Below are positions 43,098-53,930 of a stretch of 64,000 nucleotides of DNA, in pieces (the stretch's first letter is position 1; the number at the start of each line of letters is the position of its first letter). The position numbers and the translations under genes were made by a program. The notes under the pieces are model-generated. The model was not told where the DNA came from, searched no databases, and saw nothing but the letters and a program-made list of their open reading frames with translations. This DNA is from Selaginella moellendorffii (taxonomy: Eukaryota > Streptophyta > Lycopodiopsida > Selaginellales > Selaginellaceae). Location: assembly GCF_000143415.4 (NCBI RefSeq), contig NW_003314269.1:2659060-2723059 (forward strand), read 5' to 3'.

Positions 43098-45690
43098 ATG
43101 GCCCTGCCGGGACTCATCAGGCCGAAGCGCTCGTCACTAATCTTGTCGCTGCGCTCGTCCTACGCCGCATTGCTCTCTACATTGTCCGCCGCGGCTAAAG
43201 ATCAGGTTAGTGGCGCCTTATCTCATCGCTACACGCTGCTAAAGCGCCATTGTAGATAGTGCCGCTGATTGACGTGGAGAGAGATCCAGCGTTTGGGACT
43301 GTGAGACCTGTGGAAGCAGCGCCGCTGCCATTGCCAGTAGCTATCGATGGAGATGATGAAGACGCCACAGACGATGAAGGTTCGCATTTTAGATTTTTTT
43401 TTTTCTATTACTTGGATTCCTGGTGTCGAAAATGTGGTGTGGATTACTTCCTTAACTTTGTCTTCCATGTTCTTGGCAGAGAACTTGCTTTAAGTTTGTA
43501 GTTGTGTAGAAGGAGGAAAAAATGGTTGTCCTCACAAGTCTGCCTCTTTGTCTTGCCGCGGTCCTTGCAGGTGATTTCATGTCACTAGTGTAAAAACTTT
43601 CTGGTTTCCCAGTCGTTCTTCCTCGTATCTGCTCGAAGTTTTTGATTGAATTCTTTGTTTGTTACTTTTCTTTTGCAGACAGTGCTGCAAATCCCAAGTG
43701 GAAGAAGTTAACAGGCGCCGAGTGTGGCATTTATCATGGTAACATTCCCCAAAGTGCGTGGAGTGTTTTACAGCGGCTTAAGGACAGAGGTAGAAGTCGA
43801 GCGTTGGAAAGACTTACCTTCTGATGCATCAAAGTGTGAGCAGGCTATGGTGTCTACCTTGTTGGAGGCTGCGTAAGAGATTCTCTGCTAAAGCAGGCTC
43901 CAAAAGATTACGATATTATTACCACAGCCAATCTTGACGAGGTAAAGAATCGCACCTCGAAAGTATTCACGGCTGACTCGTTCTTGCAGGTCAAGAAAAG
44001 TTTTTCTCGTTCCATGATCGTCGGTAGACACTTTCCTGTATGCCATGTAACTTGTTTTGGCCACACGATTGAGGTAAAAGTCACTACCTGGCTTTTCTGT
44101 TTTTTTACTAGCATTCGTTTTGCGCTGCCATAGGTGTCGAGCTTTCACACTGTTTCTAGCGTAGGTAGGAGAAAACCCAGAAACATTATGAAGGACTTCT
44201 TTAGCAAGGAGGACTTGTTTCGATGTGAGAACACAATGAGCCGAGATTTTACCATAAACGGGTATGTGTTTACAACGTGTTTTTCAACAAAAAGAAATTA
44301 TTATATTATTTTACTTTTCCAGTTTTATGTATGACCCGTTCGAGCGGACTCTTTTCGATTACGTTGGAGGTCTTCCTGACCTGGAAAAAAAGAAGGTAGT
44401 CGGTCTAGCCTTTCTCAAAAAAGAAATTTCTCATCTTGTTTGCTTTAAAGGTCCGGACTATCATTCCTCCTGACGAATCGTTTGCTGAAGATCCTGGTAA
44501 ACCTCTACTATCGCTAATCCGTGGCTTCTGAGCTTCAATGTGTTTTTGCAGCTAGGCTGCTCCGCGGAGTGAGGATAGCAGCCCGACTTGGCTTTCGCTT
44601 TAGTCGGGATACATCACAAGCTGTCAAAGCGTTCAAGTCTTCTCTAATGGCTGTGAATCAGGTAGAAATTTTATGTTCTTGTTTTACAAAATGCCGAATA
44701 AAATGGAACTTTTCAGGCTAGACTCATGCAAGAACTCAATACAATGATGGCTTATGGTGCAGCAGCCGCTTCAATCCGACTACTTTGGAAGTATGACTAC
44801 CTTGATGTAATGCTCCCTGTGCAGGTAACCAATGTTTTTTCGTTGTTTCCGAGTACTGACTCTTTCCTGTCAGGCATCCTACTTTGCGCGCTGTAAGCTT
44901 AAAAGATCGAGCAAACCACGTAAAAATCTACTCACGGTACAAAAGTTGAATGTTTCATTTTTTGCGTCCTCTAAACTTTCAAAGCGCTATAGGATCTTCT
45001 CACGATTCTCGACAAGTTTTCCACACCAGACAAGCCCTGTCACACAACTCTGTGGTATGCTAGTTCTAACTAGAGCATAATTTTTGGTATTTTCTCGGTC
45101 ACAGGGTCGCGTTATTAGCCTTTCACCTTGCTCTGGACGAGAAAAGAAGCCACCTTGGAGCCACGGCTGCGCTGCTGGCCATACGCCATCAAAACATGAA
45201 CTACGCACTTAAGGATCTCGCCAGGTTCGAAGAGAAGCTGAGGCAAGGGGAGATGACCATCAACGAAGCTTACATGGAGCGATCCATCGGCGTGGATGAC
45301 AACAACACCATAGTCGCCGAGGCACTTCATATAATCGAGGACGCTGTCTCGGCCTTGCAGAAGATGCACGGCAATCCGGAGAACGAGCCATCAACTTACG
45401 GGGTAAGAGAGAAAGAAAAAATTTGATCAAGGCCTGCGCTTACTTACACTGCTTCTCCCTTTCAGACTCTCATTTCTCGCACAATGTACGCTAAAGTTCT
45501 CAAGCTCTTTCACGGAGCCAGGGATCGGGTTCGCGTGGAGAGCTTGTATGCCAAGCGCGCTACCTCGGATCACATGAGGAAGCGAGGTTTCGTGGAGGGC
45601 GTGGATGCCGAAGTTGTCCATGCTCTCTCGTGCATCTGCCTCAACACATTATACCTTCCCGCAAAAGGCAATGTGTTCCTCTTTAATTGA
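43098..45690 (+). CDS. Poly(A) polymerase / tRNA CCA-transferase family protein
   Basis: About twelve short exons. The nucleotidyltransferase head carries VYLVGGCVRDSLLKQAPKDYDIIT, with the GG motif and the D-x-D pair (DYD), then FSRSMIVGRHFPVCHV and TIEVSSFHT. MSRDFTINGFMYDPFERTLFDYVGG and AEDPARLLRGVRIAARLGFRF are the neck motifs common to bacterial PcnB and CCA-adding enzymes. This is closest to the plant PcnB-like proteins thought to act in organelle RNA tailing; CCA addition cannot be excluded. The start MALPGLIRPKRSSLISLSLRSSYAALLS resembles an organelle-targeting peptide. A reverse telo-box (TAGGGTTT, 43029-43036) lies 62 bp upstream of the ATG. Confidence 0.85.
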
Positions 45691-45974
45691 CGTGTACAAT
45701 ATCTCTCTGTTTTTTTTGTAGAATTTTCTTTTCATGCGACAAATTTGCCGCTTTAGACGAACTTTTAATGCAAAGTTATCGCATTCCAACGCGACATGCT
45801 TGCGGCTATCGCTGACATGGATCTTAATTTTGGAAGAATTACACACTACATAGACAAAAGTATATCTCTCGCAAAGAATGATTTAAGCGTCTTTTGGCTA
45901 TTTTCACTTGAAAGCATTATTATTTTGTCTTTTGGAAAGTTTATTTGTCTTTATTTAGATGATTTGTAGTGGGA

Positions 45975-46907
45975 TTATTTATTAGTTCCTGTATCCCATA
46001 TGGCTTTTGCATTAGAATACAAGACAACGTTTCCATCCCTCTGGATGACCAAAGACGAGCTCAAGAGGCAAGGCTGTGAGCATTGCCTAGGAGTAGACCA
46101 CAGGTGAAAACCATTCTTATCAAACAGCCCAAGGACCCCCTCGAAAGAAAGACTAAGAACACAGTCCAGGGCAACTGTTCCACTCGCCCACACAAATCTA
46201 ACACCATCTTCCCCTAGCTCGAAGAAAATCAGGTTACATGCACTTGTCACATGGAAAGCATAATGCCTGTCATGAGACAAAAGCGAGCCACCCTTGGATA
46301 GCCTTGAGTTGAATGGACTACTGCTCTCCAGTTCAAACCCTACAACCCAACAATCTGTAGTAGCTGCTGCTAATCCCATGGATGTTTCGATGTTTCTTTC
46401 TAGATCCTGTTCATGGGACAGTGAGTCTAGCTGATATCCCCATGGCGGTGGGGGCGGTGGTGTTTGCAATGGTGGATAAAAATATTCAAAGATGTATTTA
46501 CCAAAATGGGCCTCAAATCTACGTGGGTATAAACCCGACCTCCTGATGCTTGAGAGTTGAGCTCTCACGCTTTCAATGAGTGCACCAATTTGAACCTTGA
46601 ATGCGTGGCCTGTAATATGTGAGAAGGAGCTTGAAGAGCATCCTTGTCCGCCAGCATAGAGATCATTGCCATACCGACCACAAGCCCAATGGAGACGTTG
46701 AGAGGCAACCCCTGCAACATCTTCGAGTGCTCTCGAACCAATTTGGATCATAGCATTATCATTTATTCGATTTAGCTGCTCAAGTATAATGTCTAGAGTC
46801 CGATTGAACAACACCTCAACGAGAACATAGTCAGAGCCCTTGAACGTGAATCCAACAGCTGTGGTAATTATAAGTAGAAAGCATCCCAAAATGCCATACA
46901 CTGCCAT
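45975..46907 (-). CDS. Secreted protein with C-terminal bulb-type (B-) lectin domain
   Basis: Intronless, 310 residues. A signal peptide-like leader (MAVYGILGCFLLIITTAVGF) is followed by about 130 residues of no known family with paired Cys (HWACGRYGND, GGQGCSSSS). A run of Pro (about residues 149-156) leads to a B-lectin-like domain over residues 195-308: GGSLLSHDRHYAFHVTSACNLIFFELG, VWASGTVALDCVLSLSFEGVLGLFDKNG, and the mannose-binding consensus QxDxNxVxY seen as IQRDGNVVLYS, in which Asn is kept and one Asp is in place. Likely secreted to the cell wall; ligand unknown. There is no receptor kinase domain as in many plant B-lectin proteins. Confidence 0.7.
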   Translation of the reverse strand: MAVYGILGCFLLIITTAVGFTFKGSDYVLVEVLFNRTLDIILEQLNRINDNAMIQIGSRALEDVAGVASQRLHWACGRYGNDLYAGGQGCSSSSFSHITGHAFKVQIGALIESVRAQLSSIRRSGLYPRRFEAHFGKYIFEYFYPPLQTPPPPPPWGYQLDSLSHEQDLERNIETSMGLAAATTDCWVVGFELESSSPFNSRLSKGGSLLSHDRHYAFHVTSACNLIFFELGEDGVRFVWASGTVALDCVLSLSFEGVLGLFDKNGFHLWSTPRQCSQPCLLSSSLVIQRDGNVVLYSNAKAIWDTGTNK

Positions 46908-47486
46908 AAGGAATTAGTATGGCTGCTGTAAGGTTTATATACTAGCCACTTTTGGCTCTAAGTTTTAGATTCGATTATAACTATGTAATGTTCTAAAGTC
47001 ATCAGATCAAAAGGGAAGCCTTTTGGTCCAGAATGAAAGATATTTTGTAGTAAGTGAACGACTTGTATTGATCCCTGGAAAGGTTTTCAAACCCACAGAT
47101 GACTCTGAAATTATGATCATGCAACAGCTCTATGCTCCATGCTTTTGTATTTTCCATTCAAAGCTTTGATTATTAGGGAATTTCTTTCTTGAAGTACATG
47201 GACCAAGAACAGATACCAATGTCTATCTTTTCTTATGTTCGAAGCTTTGCTCACACCATACATGGTATTTTTAGGTGTTTCCTGTCCATGCATGGAGTGA
47301 ACTTTGCATATATAAACACGAAAATCTTTACTCTAGCCCTAGATTTCAACAAGGGAAGGCCTTTGGAGAATGAAAGCTATTTTGTCGTAAGTGTACCTAG
47401 AAAGGTTTTCAATTCGACACATGACTGCTGAAATTATATCATAGAGGCATTAAAAGTTCAGAATTTAGCGCAATGTGATGTTACAA
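46908..47486. pseudogene. Decayed duplicates of the 3' end of the neighbouring 2OG oxygenase gene
   Basis: Two blocks resemble, in the same orientation, the last exon and intron of the gene to the right. Block 1 (about 47001-47185) matches 47488-47790, e.g. GAATGAAAGATATT, AGTAAGTGAACGACTTGTAT, TCTATGCTCCA(T/C)GCTTTTGTA, TTTCCATT and the intronic AATCAAAGCTTTGA stretch with one change. Block 2 (about 47340-47445) shares GAATGAAAG, AAAGGTTTTCAA, and TGCTGAAATT. Internal deletions remove much of the coding sequence. The rest of the interval shows nothing else. Confidence 0.7.
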
Positions 47487-48713
47487 TCAGATCAAAAGAG
47501 AATCTACTCGAGCCTTCCCAGGAGCCTTTTGGTTCAAATAGAATGAAAGATATTCATAGTAAGTGAACGACTTGTATAGAGCAGGGTGATCCTTGCAAAG
47601 TGGCGGCGCTGGAAAGATTTCCACGTGCGAATTCATAGATGGATAATTAAACATAACTGCTGAAATTCGATCATGTTCAGAGCTGACAACTGCTCTATGC
47701 TCCACGCTTTTGTACTTTCCATTGCTAATCACCTGGAAGAAATTTTCTCGTACAATCAAAGCTTTGAATATCAAGAAGTTTAGTACCTGGACAATGTCTC
47801 CTATGTTGACAATGAGAGAATTTGGAACAACTTTCACAGATACCCAATCTCCATTTTTTCTTACCTGTAAAGCTTCATGGCCCGAATCCTCGCAAAGGAC
47901 AGTGATGGTTGAACCATCCGAGTGTGGACTTACTCCCAGAGCTTTATCTGGCTCTGGGCATGGAGGATAGAAGTTGATTCGAAGCGCAGATGAGTATTCA
48001 CCACACATTTTGTTGATGTAATCTCCAGATAATCCAAGTGTATCCGATATAGCACAATTCATCTCCAGTACAAGTTCCTTGAGATCATCACTGTAACTTT
48101 CAATGCCTTCTCTGAAAGACCAAAGTTTAATAATGTATTTGAGAAAGCGTAACATTGTAGAGGAGAAGATACCTGAGTTGCAGTGGCCATTTGTCAATGT
48201 TTTTGCATGATGGTGGCTCAGTGTACACGACCAGGACGTCTACCCAGTCAGAGATGGTCTGAGAAGAGGTATTGTAGCGACCATATCCTTCGATGTTAGA
48301 AACACTTTGGCCTGGTACTTTCTGCCAAGTTCTCTTCATCTCCAGCGGCAATTCAAAGAAGTCCCTGGCAGATTTTAGAATAGATCTTGTGCTTGCCATT
48401 CCATGGTTGATAACCTTCCAGCAAGCACAAAGAACGATGAGAAAAGAGAAGAAGAAAGCAACATACCTGAAAGAAGCCCCATTCCTGGCAGGCGCTCGCG
48501 AGCTTGGCGAGCTCGAGTTCTCTTCTAGAATCAGCTCTAAGCGCGGCCATGTCAATGACGGGTATGAGGTCCCCTTGATTGGCAGCATCCTCCACAGTTT
48601 GCACAAAACTTGGTGGAACTTGCTTGATTCCACTTTCAGCGAGAACTTGGACGAGCTCGTTCTCGTATTCTTGATCATCCACCATACAAGGAGCTTGTGC
48701 TTGAGGCGCCATT
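47487..48713 (-). CDS. 2-oxoglutarate/Fe(II)-dependent dioxygenase (DOXC class)
   Basis: Four exons, about 340 residues. N-terminal DIOX_N part: GDLIPVIDMAALRADSRRELELAKLASACQEWGFFQ, then VINHGMAST...ARDFFELPLEMKRTWQ. The 2OG-FeII core has all expected iron ligands, HSD (GVSPHSDGSTITVL) and the distal His (SVEHRAVVSS), and the 2-oxoglutarate-binding RxS (DRISAVMF). General layout is SRG1/flavonol-synthase/gibberellin-oxidase-like; the substrate cannot be told. The chosen ATG (48713) is 237 bp from the start of the divergent AAMP gene. Its 3' end has been duplicated and decayed next door (46908-47486). Confidence 0.88.
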
Positions 48714-48949
48714 CTAGCGCTAAGGAGCGAAATGCTACTATTTGCGCAAACTGTTGGAAACCTAGTTACATTGGAAAGCTTGATTTCCCAATGGAAAGAC
48801 AAAATACGTTTCAAGCCTTGTTCAAATCATTGAGAAGACTTCCTCAAAGAGACAACAAGTATAAGCCAAAAAATTTGCCTAGTGCTTCAAAGAGATGCCC
48901 GTTATATTAGGGCTACCATTTAGAACCCTAAAACCCTAGGTACAGGGAA
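48714..48949. promoter_or_regulatory. Divergent promoter region, 2OG oxygenase / AAMP
   Basis: 236 bp between start codons. Contains AAACCCTA (48931-48938) and a second ACCCTAAA copy just upstream on the AAMP side. No gene. Confidence 0.5.
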
Positions 48950-50557
48950 ATGGAGATTGCGATGGCTGGAATGTCGCTAGATGAAGATGGAGAAGATGGA
49001 GGAGAGGACATCGAGGGGGATTCCATGCACGTTTTCGTGGGCCATGACGGTAAGGTTCTTGGGAAATTTTGATGCTTTGCTAAAACATAGAGCTCGTACT
49101 ACAGAGCCTGTGGTTTCCATCGCTTGCTACTCAGCTCTGGTTGCTACTGGTGGCTGTGACAAGCGGGCATTCATCTGGAGGATCGGTGATGAAGCACCCC
49201 CTCTCCTCCTCCAAGGTTGGTGTCTTTCTTTTCTATCTTTTCCTTTGGTTTTCTTCTATAGATTTCTTCCAGGCCATACAGATAGTGTCACGGCCTTGGC
49301 ATTCAGTGGCGATGGCCTTCTTCTCGCCTCCGGTGGAGCGGATGGAGTTGTCAACATATGGAATCCATTTTCTGGCGATCTGAGGCATAGACTTGAAAGT
49401 CCGGGTGAAATCGAGGCATGCTTTCTTTTCTTTCTTTTTTTCGTCTCGTTTTCTTGACTCCAAAAACTTCTCGTGTTTTTCTGATGCAGTGGATCCAGTG
49501 GCACCCTCACGGCCATGTTATACTCGCTGGATCCGATTTTTCATCGTGGATGTGGAATGCTGACAGTGGAGTTTTCATGACCATGTTTGTTGGGCACCAA
49601 GGCACAGTGGTGTGTGGAAGTTTTACACCCGATGGTAATGTTATCTTTGGGACGATGGAAAATCATATGCCTGGTTTTTTTTTCTGCGCAGGGAAGCTAG
49701 TTTGCACAGGATCTGAGGAGAGGTTTTCCGTTTGGGATCCAAAATCTGGAGCATGTATTCATGGAGTGAAGCAAAGTAAAGTCTCTCTTTTTTGTTTATT
49801 TCGTTCTCACGAAATTTTGGCAGATGTTAATTGCCTCGCCTTCAGCAATGACTCCAAGCTCGTTCTCACAGGCGCATCATGTGGACTTGTCCGCCTTATC
49901 AGCTTACAAAGTGGCAAAGTTCGATTCACTTCTAGTTCTATCATTGAAAGTTCCTCTTACGTATGCCTTTCAGGTTCTTCACGAGTTCAATGACGTGCAC
50001 GACGCATCGGTTGAGTGCGTTGCTATGTCTCCCAGGTAAAGAAAGAAGAACCAAAAGGAGCGGGAGCCAAGAGAGATTTTAAAAAGCGTTCCTGATGTGG
50101 TGGTGTCTCTGATTTGTAGTTTGGCGCTAGCAGCCACGGGAGGACAGGACCAAAAACTCGTAATCTGGGACTTCTACCACAGCTTCTCGCCACGATTGAC
50201 TTGCGAACACACGGTACACAGTAGCTCTTTTCTTTGTTTTCGATCTCTTTGCATCGATCCTTCTCCGTTTGGCAGTCTGGGATTTACAAGCTTGTGTGGT
50301 CGTGCAATGGCGAGCAAGTCTTCACTGGCTGTGAGGATGGCAAGCTCTGGCAGTGGGACGCAAGGAGTGGGGCGTGCTTGAGAACTTATCGCGGTCATGG
50401 CGAGAGCATTCAAGGGATGGCAGTAACAAGGTAGAGCTGTGAAAGTATTTGGTGTGATTGCGTTGCTCACGGTTCTGGGCTATGCAGCGATGGCCAGTTC
50501 CTTGTCTCTGCGTCAGACGACGAAACAGCACAGGTGTTCTTTGTTGGAACGAGCTAA
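48950..50557 (+). CDS. AAMP/Sqt1-like WD40-repeat protein
   Basis: About ten short exons join to a protein of roughly 400 residues. An acidic start (MSLDEDGEDGGEDIEGDS) is followed by FVGHDEPVVSIACYSALVATGGCDKRAFIWRI and at least seven further WD repeats, e.g. GHTDSVTALAFSGDGLLLASGGADGVVNIWN, GKLVCTGSEERFSVWDPKSGACIHGV, LAATGGQDQKLVIWDF, DGKLWQWDARSGACLRTYRGH, ending SASDDETAQVFFVGTS. The acidic N-terminus and repeat order match animal AAMP and yeast Sqt1, a chaperone for ribosomal protein uL16. A similar ribosome-assembly role is inferred only. Confidence 0.85.
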
Positions 50558-50649
50558 CGAAGAAAATTTGTAGAGCATGGCACGGGATTCTGCAACGAAG
50601 ACTCATATTCTTCTTCTGTTCGAATGTCAACCTGGATCATCTTTAGTTT

Positions 50650-50790
50650 CGGACGTGAAAATCACTTTGATCATTTTGACTTCGCATTAACCTGCATTGA
50701 CTTTCATTGACTTGAATATATTGTCTTTGCATGACTTCCATTGACTTTATTGACTTTCCATTAACTTACATTGACTTTGATTGTCTTCAC
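50650..50790 (+). repeat. ATTGACTT-type short tandem repeats
   Basis: Ten or so copies of TTGACTT/TTGTCTT with spacers of 3-15 bases (CATTGACTTTCATTGACTTG, then ATTGACTTTATTGACTTT, and so on). Spacing is irregular, and no dyad symmetry is evident. Confidence 0.7.
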
Positions 50791-51073
50791 ATCAAGTTCT
50801 TACTCTCCAGCTTCCTCATTTGTTTCAACATAAAGGGGGCTTACAAGAAGGATCAAAGGATCTGGCATCCCATCTTCCGGAAGCTTTAAAACTTATTCTG
50901 TATCCTCTGTTTGTCAGAGATCACCTTTTTACCATTCAGTTTTCATTTCTTTGCAGAAGGAAGAACTCTACTTTGCACAAAGCATTTAACTCTCGGTCAT
51001 TCGTGCTTCAACAATTCAACTAATGGACGTCGACCTTCAGGCCTGTTTCGTGAATATAGCGCACACAGAGACA

Positions 51074-51074
51074 G

Positions 51075-51120
<46 letters not shown>
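51074..51120. repeat. (GA)n microsatellite
   Basis: Uninterrupted AG/GA dinucleotides for about 40 bases after an ACAGACACAG lead-in. Confidence 0.95.
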
Positions 51121-51121
<1 letters not shown>

Positions 51122-51349
51122 ATTGCACAAGAAGGAAAGAAAGATAGAGGACCAAGGAGGTTCCCGTCTCCATCTGGTACTTCATGCTTCGGGCAATCGC
51201 TTTACTCCCCATGCTGAATCTGCTCTGTTGTACCAGTGAATCACTGCAGTGTTGAGGACAAAGAACATGACCTCGTCTTATCTGTCACGCGTATATGGGC
51301 CGGGACTCCTTGGATCTCTCATACATCACGCACCCTGGCTGGAACTCCC

Positions 51350-51923
51350 TGGTTTCACTTCTTCACCCTCTTGTGGAAGCTCTCGGGGGCAGCCGGCCAC
51401 GGGCTCCCTCTTGTCCAGGAAAGGCTCTCATTCTCGAGGTCCAAAGTCCAGGGAACGTATGTGGCACTGCTGGTGATCTCCAAGAGCTTCACTTCTTGGC
51501 CGTTGAAGTAAACAAGGCCGTCTCAAGCGAGGACTCCCACATTTAGCTTGATGAGGTCCACGAAAACAATCGTGTAAGAGCCACCGAGCATGAGCACGCC
51601 AAGTTCGAGCCAGCGGTGGCGAGACTGGCCAGCCGGATCATCTTACTTTGTCTTCGACCATGGTAGCCAGGTGCAATCTTCGGTATTCGTGGTCATCATC
51701 TCACTGCTCGCCATGCAAACTCCGTCCTGTATAGAGCTGCTCGTGCGAGATCATCCAAAGTCAATCGCCGCAGCACCTCGACCTCCAAATCCCAAGAAAG
51801 CTCTCCAATCCAAAATATTTTAGCGAGAGATTTAAACCGTCGATGACATCTTCTCTTGTTAGATCGTCGATGACATTTTCTCTTAAGAACCGTTAGATCG
51901 TCGATGAAATCTTCTCTTAACAA
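51350..51923 (-). pseudogene. F-box gene relic
   Basis: On the minus strand, 51923-51696 is open and includes an F-box-like helix set (GELSWDLEVEVLRRLTLDDLARAALYRTEFAWRAV; compare LPxDLxxEVLxRLPLxxLARxxxVCxxW). Downstream the reading continues only in pieces in other frames: VFVDLIKLNVGVLA, a TGA stop, then DGLVYFNGQEVKLLEITSSATYVPWTLD, which resembles the C-terminal propeller part of plant F-box proteins. Stops and frame changes mark it as decayed. The part before the F-box includes a short tandem repeat and is not protein-like. Confidence 0.45.
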
Positions 51924-51940
51924 CTGTTAGATCATAACAA
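51830..51940. repeat. Three-copy ~38-bp tandem repeat
   Basis: TTAGATCGTCGATGA-type units followed by TTTTCTCTTAA recur three times (about 51837, 51861, 51894), the first and last being partial. Unknown function. Confidence 0.65.
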
Positions 51941-52117
51941 GTTGGTTTCCATGCGAAAGAGAATTCTCGATAATTCAAGCTTGATTAGCAATTTTGGAAA
52001 GTATGGAGTGAACGTAATCGTTTTTACTTTGCAAGGGTCGCCCTGCTCTATATACAAGTCGTTCTTTTCCAAGAACACAAAGATTAAACAAGATACTCGA
52101 ATGAATTTACCTCAAAG

Positions 52118-53879
52118 TCATGAAACAAAGAGTCGGCGAACAGTCCTTATGTTCTCCCGGCAAATGGGACAGATTGCGTTCCCGCTCGCTTTGATTCTGT
52201 TGCAAAGACCAAAGGAACGAGAGACCATTCATGAAATGAATCTAGAAAATAATGAGTTACCTCTCTCCGCAGGCATAGCAAGTCGCACAGTGGCCGCACG
52301 GATCGAAGAAACTGTCTTTTGGCGCATCCAGGCAGATTGCGCATAGCTGTTCGTCGCCTGGACTTGAATGTGAACCTTCCCCATGCCGATGATCAACACT
52401 AGGCTGCTCGTTTGATAGTTTTTCATCAATAAGCGGGGAGGCGTCTTCAGGCTTAGTTTTCTCCTCTTGCCTCTTGTCAGCTTTCTTGCAGGGATTCTTC
52501 TTCACCAGAAGTACCAAAACAGCCACCAAGGCTCCTGGAAGCCGAAGTTAGTGCCACACACCAAATAAAAAACAGAACTTTCAACCCAAACGTACCAAAG
52601 CCAACTACGAATGTAGCCCAACGAGCTTTGTACTTGACTCTCATGTGTTGCAACCCATCGTGCTCCGAGGTGGTCAACAGAATCGACGTAGATTGAAAGA
52701 GAGGAAGCTTGATTTTGCAGACGTCCGACTTCAAGGAGCACCGAGAATCATGATTTTTCGTGCTGTAAGCTTTTAGCTGAGCCTCGAGCCGCAGAGCCAC
52801 CTATCAACCCAGCAAAAGTTCCGAAATCAACAGAAACCATCACACTGTTTCTACCTCTATATAATAGTCGTTCATGTTTCCGAAGGCGAAATAGTAATCG
52901 CCATCTTCCTCGATGAAATACTCGAAGACTCCACTTCCTGTCCAGACATGGTCAATATACAGTTGCCGACATGAACGATAAGCGCTACCTTTCACTTTCT
53001 GGCGGAAAACAGAAGAAGTTGGATGCAATGGATCAGCCACCCAAGTAAGGAAGTTCTCTTTGCCTGTACGAAGAAGAACCAGTGAATCCACGCACCACTT
53101 AAGCAGCAACAACCTTGAAAAATCGCAAATATAAGATCCGAGTCCGGCTCCATGACGTTGTATTTTATTGTCATCACAGAACCTTTGTTGAGCCACAATG
53201 CCCATTCCTAGCGGAAAAAAGAAAAAAAAGAAAAAAAACAATTAAAACAGCGAACAAGACATGTAAATGCTATAGAAAAGATCGCGACTCACACCTGGTG
53301 GCTTTGGGCATGCAAACCTTGATCATAGTCATGTGACCATTCCAAAACGTCTTCCAAAGCTGGACGGTGGTGGAACGAGTAAACAACTGGTTCTCCAGTT
53401 CCCTGAAATCTTCTCACCTAAAGAAAAACAAAAAAATTTCGAGGCCACTCCAAAGGAGAAGGAAGATCAAAGAGGAAGAACCTGGATTTCTCGTACAAAC
53501 AGTGGATTGGTATCGATGAGACGCGAGTAGCCCAGTCCAGCTTCGATTTCCAGTGGAGGATGGAGGCCAAACAAAGACAATACAGTAGCTGCACCGACAA
53601 ATCTACAAAGAGTCGGTCTCTAGGAACAAGAAAGAGAGCGCGAGAGAGATCAAATGCGGTACCTAGAATGAAAACTGGGGGGAGCCAACAACAGGCCGAA
53701 GGGCTCCCCCTTTGCGTGCCGGATTGTCGGTGATCCGCGATGCGATCGCGATCATAGCTGGAGTGCCGATAGGGATCATAAGCGCCGCTCCAATCGTCCC
53801 GCCGATGACGATCGCTAGAATCGGAGCTTCCAAACGTACCCGAGCTTCCCCCAGCGGCATGAGCTCCGAATCCCTCCAT
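52118..53879 (-). CDS. APD-type RING E3 ubiquitin ligase with membrane segments
   Basis: About six exons. The N-terminus ([22 protein letters not shown]...) is low-complexity, then [12 protein letters not shown] begins a membrane region. The central part carries [21 protein letters not shown]-like, [59 protein letters not shown] and [15 protein letters not shown] blocks found in Arabidopsis APD1-APD4. A second hydrophobic stretch follows ([13 protein letters not shown]). The C-terminal RING is [20 protein letters not shown]...CYACGERIKAS..., completed in the last exon with [21 protein letters not shown] ligases act at endomembranes in pollen development. The ATG is 51 bp after the stop codon of the CAP-G gene. 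Confidence 0.85.
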
Positions 53880-53930
53880 TTTTTTGATCTTCGCAAAACC
53901 CTAAACTCTGGATCTCTCTTACAAACTTAT

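Larger units (their letters stand above)
50558..51339. other. Intergenic region with simple repeats and a duplicated CAP-G fragment
   Basis: No gene. 50650-50790 holds irregular repeats of ATTGACTT. 50815-50880 resembles 56502-56585 in the condensin gene. 51074-51120 is a GA microsatellite. The remainder is unassigned. Confidence 0.55.

Noticed and set aside
43726-43760. An intron between GT at 43740 and AG near 43756 in the PAP-like gene
   Set aside because: It would be about 17 nt, too short; reading through keeps the frame.
50650-50790. Possible CRISPR-like array of ATTGACTT repeats
   Set aside because: The repeats are 7-8 nt, spacing is irregular and spacers are not unique; the genome is eukaryotic. 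It is a simple-sequence region.
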